A stretch of DNA of 20,192 nucleotides from Gammaproteobacteria bacterium (GTDB taxonomy: Bacteria > Pseudomonadota > Gammaproteobacteria > SZUA-229): assembly GCA_029880105.1 (NCBI GenBank), contig JAOUPA010000015.1, positions 1 through 20,192 of the forward strand, written 5' to 3'. The stretch's first letter is position 1; each line of letters begins with the position of its first letter. Made by a program: the position numbers and the translations under genes. Below are positions 6,795-13,834 of the stretch, piece by piece. Under the pieces are notes generated by a model. It was given only the letters and a program-made list of their open reading frames with translations. It was not told the DNA's origin and searched no databases.

Positions 6795-9700
6795 ATGTCA
6801 AATGAAATAGATGCAGAAAATGTAAAAGAAGAAAATGACCTGCAGTTAGATGAAGCCAATCTTGGTATAGCAGGACGCATTACACGCCAGTTCATTAATT
6901 CACCTGTTACACCTTTGTTAATGTTTGCCTTCCTCGGCATTGGTATGCTTGGGCTAATGTTTACGCCGCGTCAGGAAGACCCTCAGATATCTGTACCCAT
7001 GGTGGATATTTTCTTCCAGTACCCAGGGGCCTCCGCAGAGCAGGTTGCAAGTCTTGCCGTTAATCCACTCGAGCGAATGATTAGTGAAATACCTGGTATT
7101 CGTCATGTCTATTCCGCCAGTGCTCGTGGTCAGGGCATGGTGACAGCACGCTTTAAAGTAGGCGAAGATTTTGGTGATTCAATTGTAAAAGTGCATGACA
7201 AACTGCAGTCAAATCTGGATAAGATTCCACCGGGTGTATCCATGCCACTGGTTAAACCAGTGGGAACTGATGACGTACCAGTGGTGACGGTGACATTGTG
7301 GTCTGAAGACTCTGGTATTGATGATTCAATGTTGCGGACATTGGCACTGGATGTATTACAGCGTCTTGAAGAGGTGCCAAATTCAGGCAAGGGTTTTGTA
7401 GTTGGTGGGCGAGCTGAACAGATACGAGTTGAAGTTTCTCCAGAACGATTGAGCGGCTTTGGAATTAGTGTTGAAGATGTGGCCAATACGATTAAAACAG
7501 CTAACTCAGAAAAATCTGCGGGTCACGTAGAAGGCGATAATAGTAGTCTTCATGTTTATACCGGCGCGTTTTTGAAGAGTGCACAGGATGTTTCGAATCT
7601 TGTAGTCGCTATCAGAAATGGTTCGCCAGTATATGTCAGGGATGTCGCCTGGGTTTATCAGGCACCTGAGGAAACAAGCAAGATGGTCTCGTACTCAACC
7701 GGGCCGGCACACGATGGTCTTACACCAGAGGCAAATAACTCGCCAGCAGTTACAATTGCAGTCGCAAAAAAAATCGGTAGTAATGGTGTCAGTGTTGCCA
7801 ATGATTTATTGAGAAAACTGGATTCATTGAAAGGTCATCTTATTCCAGATAATGTTCAAGTGGCGATAACTCGAAATTACGGTAAGACTGCGAATGATAA
7901 AGTAAATGAATTATTGCTGGCACTGTTTGAGGCAACGGTGGCAGTAAGTTTGCTGTGTCTAGCTGGGCTCGGTGCTCGTGCAGCATTTGTGGTAATTATT
8001 ATTATCCCGATTGTTATTCTGGTGACGGTCTGGTCGGCATGGTTGCTTGATTACACTATTGACCGTGTCAGTTTGTTTGCGCTGGTATTTACTATCGGTA
8101 TTCTGGTTGATGATGCTACCGTGGTGGTTGAGAATATCTTCAGGCGATGGTTGCAGGCAGGAAAAACCACAACCAATATTGCTATTGACGCCGTTCGCGA
8201 AGTAGGCAACCCAACCATTCTTGCTACCCTGACAATCGTTTCAGCTTTGCTGGCCATGGGATTTGTTAGCGGCCTGATGGGGCCTTATATGCGCCCGATT
8301 CCTGTTCTGGGTTCTTCGGCGATGTTGTTATCGCTGATCGCGGCGTTTATTTTTGCTCCCTGGTTCGCCATGCGTGTTCGACCCAAGCTGGGTGCACTGG
8401 AAAAGGCAGAGAGGCGTGAAGCAAGAGTGGCCGAGATGATTGGTCGTTTTTATCGTCCGTGTATGGCACCACTATGCATGAATAGAACGGTTGGTTTGAT
8501 CTTTCTATTTTCACTGATTGGTGCGACGTTTCTGGCATGTTCTCTGTTTTATACACAGGCGGTTACAGTGAAAATGTTGCCATTCGACAATAAGCCTGAA
8601 TTTAATGTTGTCGTTAATATGCCAGATGGTACTGCAATGCCGGTAACAGCGAATGTAACGACACAACTAGCGGCAAAGCTACGTGAAATACCTGAAGTGA
8701 CCTCTATACAAACTTATATCGGCACTGCATCACCGTTTAATTTTAACGGCATGGTACGCCATTACTACCTGAGGCAGCAGCCATGGGAGGCAGATATTCA
8801 GGTGATGCTGCTGGATAAGGAAGATCGCGAGCGAGCCAGCCATGAAATTGCGGTGAATGCACGTGAATTATTAACTGAGATGGCAACTGAACTAGGTGCT
8901 ACCATTCAAATTATTGAAATGCCACCAGGTCCACCAGTATTGCAAACAGTGGTTGCCGAAATTTATGGGCCAGATGCTGATACGCGGCATCAGGTTGCCC
9001 ACGATATGACCAGGATATTTAAGGAAGCAGATGGTGTGGTTGACGTCGATAACTATATGGCTACACCCCATGACTACTGGCGTTTTGAGGTGGATACTGA
9101 GAAGGCGGTACGCCGCGGAATATCTGTCGATACCATTAATCGTAACCTTTCTATGGTGATGGGTGGTTATCAGCTTGGTGATGTTAAAAAAGGAGTGGTG
9201 CTTGAACCAACCTACGTGGTTATTCAGGCACCGATGGGGGTTCGCTCTCAGATAAATCGCCTGGGTAATTTGCCAATCATGGGTATTAACGGTGAAACGG
9301 TGCCGTTGGCTGAATTAGGCCGATTTGTGAAAGAGACTGAAGAGCATATTGTTTATCATAAGGACTTGCGTCCGGTTGAATATGTTACAGGTGAAATGGA
9401 AGGCCGCCTTGGTGCGCCCATATATGGCATGTTTGCCATAGAAGATCTGCTGGAAAATTATGAGACGCCTGATGGTGTAACCATGACAGGTATGCCAATG
9501 GGGTTGTTAGGCCCGCCGGATGATGATTTTACCAGTGGTTTCGAATGGGGTGGTGAATGGACCGTAACCTATGAAACATTCAGGGATATGGGCGGTGCCT
9601 TTATGGCGGCGATGCTGCTCATTTATGGCTTGATCGTCTGGGAATTCAAAAATTTTACACTTGGTGGCCTGATTATGGCGCCAATCCCTTTGACCCTGAT

Positions 9701-10655
9701 TGGTATTATTCCAGGTCACTGGCTAGCTAATGCAGAATTTACTGCAACTTCAATGATCGGCTTTATTGCGCTAGCCGGTATTGTTGTTCGAAATTCGATT
9801 TTGCTGGTTGAGTTTGTCAAGAATGAAGTAGCCAATGGCGTTGATATCAAGGATGCAGTTCTGATTGCTGGTCAGACCCGTATGCGGCCTATTGTTATTA
9901 CAGCAGTTACATTGATGGCTGGCGCCTTCATGATTCTGGATGATCTTATCTTTAAGGGTATGGCGGTGAGCCTGTTATACGGTGCTGGTGTTGCAACAAT
10001 ACTGACCTTGGTCGTTATACCTTTAGGCTGTATCAGTGCCAGCAAGCATTTTTATGCAGTTGCAAATATGGGTGCCTGCCCGGCCCAGACCAACGGTGTG
10101 GCAAAACCCGTTGAATATAAACTGCCTCTGTGGATGAGGATATATACAGCAGTCATCAATGCGGTGATGTGGGCTTATTACATTGGCCGTATGTTCGTTA
10201 TTATGGTGCGAATGGGAATACAGAGCCTTCTTGAACGTTTTGGTGGCGGTTCAGGTAATACACCACCACCTCCACCGCCTTCATCGCCGCCGCCGAGTCC
10301 CTCGGGTTCATCCAATCCACCGGGTGGTGGAGTGCCGCCATCAGCACCATCTCCTTCAACTGGAGGAACTGCTCAAAGTGAGGCTTCGGCAGTAAAGGCC
10401 GAAACAACACAGGACAAAACAGACGCAGCCGTCGTTGAGAAAAAGGCCGGAAAAGTCGAGGCTGAGCAAGTTTCTTCACCGGCGATAAAAAAGAAAGCGG
10501 TATCGAAGAAGAAAGCATCGACACCAAAGAAGAAGTCATCACCGAGCAAAAAAAACTCAGTAAAGAAAGAAGTGGTATCAGTTACTGAAAAGCAGGCAGT
10601 GGCTTCGAAAAAAAGAAGAGGTATCCGTCTCAATCCTGGGCTGGAATCAGAATAA
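6795..10655 (+). CDS. RND-family inner-membrane transporter with long Pro/Lys-rich C-terminal tail
   Basis: Proton-driven RND pump of the HAE-like branch. The 1286-residue product is about 200 longer than a normal pump. TM1 spans about 38-56, followed by PRQEDPQISVP (58-68), typical of the branch. TM4 carries the proton-relay pair Asp439-Asp440 in GILVDDATVVVENIFRR. The position of the AcrB TM10 lysine is Arg999 (VVRNSILLVEF). After the usual TM12 comes a further hydrophobic segment (1116-1138). A Gly/Pro/Ser tract (1150 to about 1195, with six prolines at 1157-1162) and then a Lys/Ser/Ala-rich tract (about 1198-1286, with repeated KKK and SPSKK-like units) follow. Twelve TMs would leave the tail in the cytosol; a thirteenth would place it in the periplasm. 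The ribosome-binding site is weak. No outer-membrane channel gene is nearby, and the substrate is unknown. Confidence 0.93.
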   Translation: MSNEIDAENVKEENDLQLDEANLGIAGRITRQFINSPVTPLLMFAFLGIGMLGLMFTPRQEDPQISVPMVDIFFQYPGASAEQVASLAVNPLERMISEIPGIRHVYSASARGQGMVTARFKVGEDFGDSIVKVHDKLQSNLDKIPPGVSMPLVKPVGTDDVPVVTVTLWSEDSGIDDSMLRTLALDVLQRLEEVPNSGKGFVVGGRAEQIRVEVSPERLSGFGISVEDVANTIKTANSEKSAGHVEGDNSSLHVYTGAFLKSAQDVSNLVVAIRNGSPVYVRDVAWVYQAPEETSKMVSYSTGPAHDGLTPEANNSPAVTIAVAKKIGSNGVSVANDLLRKLDSLKGHLIPDNVQVAITRNYGKTANDKVNELLLALFEATVAVSLLCLAGLGARAAFVVIIIIPIVILVTVWSAWLLDYTIDRVSLFALVFTIGILVDDATVVVENIFRRWLQAGKTTTNIAIDAVREVGNPTILATLTIVSALLAMGFVSGLMGPYMRPIPVLGSSAMLLSLIAAFIFAPWFAMRVRPKLGALEKAERREARVAEMIGRFYRPCMAPLCMNRTVGLIFLFSLIGATFLACSLFYTQAVTVKMLPFDNKPEFNVVVNMPDGTAMPVTANVTTQLAAKLREIPEVTSIQTYIGTASPFNFNGMVRHYYLRQQPWEADIQVMLLDKEDRERASHEIAVNARELLTEMATELGATIQIIEMPPGPPVLQTVVAEIYGPDADTRHQVAHDMTRIFKEADGVVDVDNYMATPHDYWRFEVDTEKAVRRGISVDTINRNLSMVMGGYQLGDVKKGVVLEPTYVVIQAPMGVRSQINRLGNLPIMGINGETVPLAELGRFVKETEEHIVYHKDLRPVEYVTGEMEGRLGAPIYGMFAIEDLLENYETPDGVTMTGMPMGLLGPPDDDFTSGFEWGGEWTVTYETFRDMGGAFMAAMLLIYGLIVWEFKNFTLGGLIMAPIPLTLIGIIPGHWLANAEFTATSMIGFIALAGIVVRNSILLVEFVKNEVANGVDIKDAVLIAGQTRMRPIVITAVTLMAGAFMILDDLIFKGMAVSLLYGAGVATILTLVVIPLGCISASKHFYAVANMGACPAQTNGVAKPVEYKLPLWMRIYTAVINAVMWAYYIGRMFVIMVRMGIQSLLERFGGGSGNTPPPPPPSSPPPSPSGSSNPPGGGVPPSAPSPSTGGTAQSEASAVKAETTQDKTDAAVVEKKAGKVEAEQVSSPAIKKKAVSKKKASTPKKKSSPSKKNSVKKEVVSVTEKQAVASKKRRGIRLNPGLESE

Positions 10656-10668
10656 GCAAGGTGTATTC

Positions 10669-11148
10669 ATGAAAACAACAAGCTTGGTGCTAACACTGAC
10701 TATTTTATTAATTACCTCTCATTCGGTACGTGCGGATGAGGGGCGGGATATATTGCCACCGCCAGGCCCATATAGACCGGTTGGTGATGTAGGTCAATAC
10801 AATTTTGATCAGAATATTCAGAATGAAACTCAGGTGCGAAAAAAACAGGGAAGCATGCCAGTGCAGATGGTAAAGCCAGATGAAGATGTGCCTGAGTGGG
10901 TCAGGCAGCGACAGATACAGATGGAGCAGTGGATGAAACAGTCCAATATGCCGCAGATGCAGCATTGGCCACAGCAGCCATCGTATCAGAATTATAACTC
11001 GGGTATACCGATGTCCAACGCATATTATGGCCGTATGCCAGAAAGAATGCAGCAACCTTATCCGTATGCCAGAGGGCAAGCTTATGCGCCAGCTATGCCA
11101 CCAGCGGAGTATTATTATCAGCCTAATTATCAAGTCCCGAGGCAGTAG
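10669..11148 (+). CDS. Secreted Met/Gln/Pro/Tyr-rich protein with a P-E-W-V motif
   Basis: Unrecognised 159-residue protein. Residues 1-22 form a signal peptide (cleavage probably after VRA), so it is periplasmic or further out. The mature part is low in predicted fold: Pro-rich at its start, a short likely helix with PEWVRQRQIQMEQW (75-88), then a Met/Gln/Pro/Tyr-rich tail ending in paired and tripled tyrosines. About ten methionines occur in the mature part. The PEWV...M segment matches two copies in the membrane protein at 15281-16036, and both proteins end in a Tyr/Pro-rich tail, so I infer they share a partner or bind each other. AAGGTG precedes the ATG; the gap from the RND gene is only 13 bp, so it is probably co-transcribed with the pump. 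No function is claimed. Confidence 0.8.
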   Translation: MKTTSLVLTLTILLITSHSVRADEGRDILPPPGPYRPVGDVGQYNFDQNIQNETQVRKKQGSMPVQMVKPDEDVPEWVRQRQIQMEQWMKQSNMPQMQHWPQQPSYQNYNSGIPMSNAYYGRMPERMQQPYPYARGQAYAPAMPPAEYYYQPNYQVPRQ

Positions 11149-11191
11149 GGGTTAAATGATTGGACGCAGCAATATCTGGAAGGGTAGAGAC

Positions 11192-11794
11192 ATGATTAGT
11201 GGTTACTCAAAAATAGGTTTAATCGTACTGTCTGTTTTATTTGTACAGTCAATAAGTGCAAATGAGTGGCGAGATAGTGATGATTCAAGAGCTGGTTTTT
11301 CTGGATTTGCGCCACCTTCGAGTTTTTCATACCGTAATGATGATGACGATAAGCAGTGGGGTAGCGGTCGTACATTTAATGAAGAAAATAAGGTTCGCTA
11401 TTCGCCCAAGGTTTCAAAAAACCCATGGAAGCCGATTAAATCATCGAGCTATAAAAAAACATTTAGTGGGCAGCGCCCATGGGGTAATGTGCCAGACCGT
11501 AAACCAAGCAAGACGACTAATATGAAATTGCATGATCAGCGTTTTAAGGAATGGATAGCGCGACGGGATTCTTATGGTCGTGGCAATGAATTATTGGTAG
11601 AGCCAGTAACAGGATATGGCAGATTGTCACCTTTACTGAATGATGCTTATGGTTATCCAGCAGGGCTTTATAGTAGTCCATTATTAACCCCGGCAATTCA
11701 TCCTGGGTTATTGCTGAATTCAGGTGGTTATGGATTGTATCCAGGGTCTTTATATCCGTACTCAGGCCTAACTGGTAGACCATGGATCTGGTAG
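11192..11794 (+). CDS. Secreted Trp/Tyr/Gly-rich protein of unknown function
   Basis: Unrecognised. From this start the product is 200 residues, with a signal peptide (1-23, ISA before NEW). An acidic segment with four consecutive aspartates (50-53) follows, then a basic middle with PW dipeptides in NPWKP and RPWGNVPDR (78-102), a short EWIARR segment (120-125) and a Gly/Tyr/Leu/Pro-rich tail ending RPWIW. I chose the ATG at 11192 because AGGG lies seven bases before it and it gives a clean signal peptide. An in-frame ATG at 11156, also near a G-rich sequence, would add twelve residues and a less typical leader. The composition suggests an extended structural or matrix protein; this is inference. 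Confidence 0.75.
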   Translation: MISGYSKIGLIVLSVLFVQSISANEWRDSDDSRAGFSGFAPPSSFSYRNDDDDKQWGSGRTFNEENKVRYSPKVSKNPWKPIKSSSYKKTFSGQRPWGNVPDRKPSKTTNMKLHDQRFKEWIARRDSYGRGNELLVEPVTGYGRLSPLLNDAYGYPAGLYSSPLLTPAIHPGLLLNSGGYGLYPGSLYPYSGLTGRPWIW

Positions 11795-11820
11795 TAAAAC
11801 TTTTTAAACTGGTCACGTAC

Positions 11821-11866
11821 GTTGCTCTCTGCGGCTTGACTCAGTTGAGAATAACCAGAGAGCAAC
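11821..11866 (+). promoter_or_regulatory. 11-bp hairpin upstream of the sulfur-globule-like gene
   Basis: GTTGCTCTCTG (11821-11831) and CAGAGAGCAAC (11856-11866) are perfect reverse complements with a 24-base loop, in the 127-bp gap before the Gly/Asn/Tyr-rich gene. No T-run follows, so it is unlikely to be a terminator. It may be a 5' leader hairpin that stabilises the message, a 3'-end processing structure of the upstream gene, or an operator. A very strong ribosome-binding sequence (GAGGGGGAG, near 11906-11914) lies downstream. Confidence 0.5.
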
Positions 11867-11921
11867 TTGTGGCATCTAATTGTGTCAAGTAACTACCTTC
11901 ATATGAGGGGGAGAAAAAATT

Positions 11922-12326
11922 ATGAAAAACTTTAGAAAAGTACTGTCTGTTGTAGTAGTCACCTCTGCCCTGGCAACACCCCTGGCTGCGGAAGCCTGGT
12001 GGGGTCCCTGGAATAATAATGGCTGGGGCAACAATAATAATAACTGGGGTAATAACGGTAATGGCTGGGGTGATGGTATGGGTGATTTCCTTGGCGATGG
12101 CAATTTCGGTTTTAATATGAGTGGCAATACTAATGCTCGTGGTCGTGGTTATGGTAACGGTTATGGCGACTACTATGGTCGTAATAATTACTACAATGGC
12201 TATAACGGCTATAACGGTTATGGCCCAGGTTGGGGCGGCTATGGCCCTGGTTATGGTCCTGGTTACGGCTATGCACCATATGGTTATGCACCGCAGCCAG
12301 CGCCAGCACCTGCACCTGCACAGTAA
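11922..12326 (+). CDS. Secreted Gly/Asn/Tyr-rich protein resembling sulfur globule proteins
   Basis: A 134-residue protein with a clear signal peptide (1-25, cleavage after AEA). The mature 109 residues begin WWGPWNNNGWGNNNN, pass through GDFLGDGNFGFNMSG, and continue as Gly/Tyr/Asn repeats (NGY triplets, GYGPGYGPGYG), ending in a Pro-Ala run. The leader, the WWG(x)PW start and the tandem Gly-Tyr repeats match what I know of sulfur globule envelope proteins (the CV1/CV2 type of Allochromatium and the wider family annotated as such). Those coat periplasmic sulfur droplets in sulfur oxidisers. Such low-complexity composition can mislead, and relatives occur outside sulfur oxidisers, so the role is likely but not proven. 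The very strong ribosome-binding site suggests high expression. Confidence 0.65.
   Translation: MKNFRKVLSVVVVTSALATPLAAEAWWGPWNNNGWGNNNNNWGNNGNGWGDGMGDFLGDGNFGFNMSGNTNARGRGYGNGYGDYYGRNNYYNGYNGYNGYGPGWGGYGPGYGPGYGYAPYGYAPQPAPAPAPAQ
12180..12322 (+). repeat. Intragenic low-complexity repeats (NGY, GPGY, PA units)
   Basis: The 3' half of the sulfur-globule-like gene consists of imperfect short units: AAYGGCTATAACGG-like units encoding Asn-Gly-Tyr, GGTTATGGYCCTGG-like units encoding Gly-Pro-Gly-Tyr, and CCAGCACCTGCA-like units encoding Pro-Ala. Synonymous differences between units show they are not recent perfect copies. Confidence 0.6.
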
Positions 12327-12402
12327 GTGATGTATGAGAGTGTTCACAGGGATGTGGCAATCTCAGTGTTGATTACCAAAGTAAGAATTACACGGTGATG
12401 TT

Positions 12403-13176
12403 ATGGGTGTATTGAAAAAAATCTCTGTAATAGCATTTGCGGTGTTAATGAATATTTATTCATATGCCGAAGCCAAAACTATTGAGTTTTCAGCTGATGC
12501 TGTGATTACTGTGCCAAGACAGCCTATAAGAGAAATGAAATTATTTGTTGGTGAAAAGGCTGTTAGAAGAGAGATGAGTGTTAATGGGCAGAATTTTATT
12601 GAAATTGTCTCCACAGATGGAGGCCGATCTCTGTTGATTAATGAGGATATGAAGTCCTACCGGGAAACAAAGTATTCTGTACAGAATGATATGAAGGAAA
12701 GTAATACTCCCTGTGACCAGATAGCAAATGCTGTTTGTGAGAAACTGGGTGAGGAAGCAATAGATGGATATACGACAGAAAAGTGGCAGATTATTTCTGA
12801 TGGTCGTAGTGGCAAGTTACGCACACTTCATTGGATAGATGTAAAAAGAAAACTGGCATTAAGAGAATTCTTTCCAGATGGTTCGGTAGCAGAACTGAAG
12901 ATGCTGGGTACAGAAAAGATAAATGGTCGAAATACTGAAAAATGGCAGCGTACAATGAGCCGCCCGGATGGACAAAGTGTGAAATCGTATCAATGGTATG
13001 ACACAGGTCTTAAGATTGCCATTAGAGAAGAGCTACCTGGTGGCTATGTCAGAGAGTTAAAGAATATAAAAATATCCAGCCAGCCCGGTAAACTGTTTAG
13101 TCTTCCAGAAGGGTTTACGAAAATTGAGGGCCAGAATGCAGTGCCAGCAGCAAATCCAGTAACAAGGTGGCAATAA
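12403..13176 (+). CDS. Secreted LolA/DUF4412-like protein with an internal duplication
   Basis: A 257-residue exported protein: signal peptide 1-24, cleavage after AEA. The N-terminal half (about 25-95) alternates strands in the style of LolA/LppX-like lipid-binding beta folds or DUF4412. Two related segments follow: 117-169 (GEEAIDGYTTEKWQ to AELKML) and 170-223 (GTEKINGRNTEKWQ to RELKNI). Both share I[ND]G-x2-TEKWQ, a central W-x-D/Y-D element, [LI]A[LI]RE and a closing ELK, so they are a diverged tandem duplication. Two cysteines (104 and 112) could form a disulfide. The end resembles the F-x-[LI]P-x-G[FY]-x-K motif of this fold. It may bind a hydrophobic ligand, but no catalytic site is visible. 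Its stop is one base before the parA-like GTG. Confidence 0.75.
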   Translation: MGVLKKISVIAFAVLMNIYSYAEAKTIEFSADAVITVPRQPIREMKLFVGEKAVRREMSVNGQNFIEIVSTDGGRSLLINEDMKSYRETKYSVQNDMKESNTPCDQIANAVCEKLGEEAIDGYTTEKWQIISDGRSGKLRTLHWIDVKRKLALREFFPDGSVAELKMLGTEKINGRNTEKWQRTMSRPDGQSVKSYQWYDTGLKIAIREELPGGYVRELKNIKISSQPGKLFSLPEGFTKIEGQNAVPAANPVTRWQ

Positions 13177-13177
13177 A

Positions 13178-13819
13178 GTGATCACTGTTATTGCAAATCT
13201 TAAGGGTGGCTCAGGAAAAAGCACCATTGCCTTTAATCTGGCAATATGGCTGAGGGCGAAAGGAAAGGTAGTAGTCGCTTATGACCTTGATCCTCAGAAG
13301 ACGCTTAGTGATGTTGCGTTAGTTCGTCAGGAAGAGGGTATTATTCCTGAGCTTGAAGTAAGAGTTATTGAAGACGGCATTATTGGTCAAATGTTAAAGA
13401 GTCATGCAGGTCATGTTCTGGTAGACGTTGGTGCCGCCAATATGGCAGCGATGAAAGAAGCGATTGCTGTAGCGGACCGCGTGATAGTACCGGTGCAGCC
13501 GAGTCAACCTGATGTCTGGGCAACACAGCGGTTTCTGAAAATTGTCAAAGATGCCTGTGGTGATGAACGGAGTCCAGAACTGGTTGCATTTATTAACAGG
13601 GCAGACACTCACCACGCTGTTAGAGAATCAGATGAGGCAGAAGAGGCACTGGCAATGCTAGGCAAATTCAGGGTAATCCCCGATAGGTTATGTCAAAGAA
13701 CAAATTTTAGGCGTACGCTGAGCGAAGGAATGTCGATTTTCGAGCTTTATAGTAATAGTAAGAGTGCAGAAGAATTTGAGCGCTTGGCTAAATCATTATA
13801 TCCAAGCCTGATTAACTAA
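13178..13819 (+). CDS. Orphan ParA/McdA-type P-loop ATPase
   Basis: A 213-residue soluble ATPase of the ParA/MinD family. Deviant Walker A KGGSGKST spans residues 9-16, including signature Lys9. Walker A' DLDPQ is at 36-40 and Walker B VLVDVG at 80-85 (Asp83). The C-terminal half has a basic patch that could support nucleoid binding. It is the short type without an N-terminal DNA-binding domain and without a C-terminal MinD amphipathic helix that I can see, like ATPases that position cargo such as carboxysomes. No ParB or parS is visible nearby. Translation starts at GTG 13178, preceded by AAGGTGG, only one base after the previous stop, so the two are coupled. The encoded membrane proteins downstream are candidate partners (inference). 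Confidence 0.88.
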   Translation: MITVIANLKGGSGKSTIAFNLAIWLRAKGKVVVAYDLDPQKTLSDVALVRQEEGIIPELEVRVIEDGIIGQMLKSHAGHVLVDVGAANMAAMKEAIAVADRVIVPVQPSQPDVWATQRFLKIVKDACGDERSPELVAFINRADTHHAVRESDEAEEALAMLGKFRVIPDRLCQRTNFRRTLSEGMSIFELYSNSKSAEEFERLAKSLYPSLIN

Positions 13820-13834
13820 ATACGAGACATAGAA

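Noticed and set aside
10201..10633. Minus-strand reading frames rich in Phe/Ser/Ala opposite the RND tail
   Set aside because: They are the antisense of Lys and Pro codons in the tail; no start signal or family match.
6795..10655. RND pump considered as a heavy-metal exporter because Met-rich proteins lie nearby
   Set aside because: The TM4 motif VDDATVVVEN is HAE-like; the metal-exporting branch has a different Asp/Glu arrangement.
12020..12322. Tandem repeats considered as a CRISPR or minisatellite
   Set aside because: Units are short, imperfect and in frame with a coding sequence, with no spacer structure.
11841..12360. Minus-strand frames rich in Ile/Thr/Val opposite the sulfur-globule-like gene
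   Set aside because: Low-complexity shadows of the Gly/Asn/Tyr repeats; the plus frame has a signal peptide and a strong ribosome-binding site.
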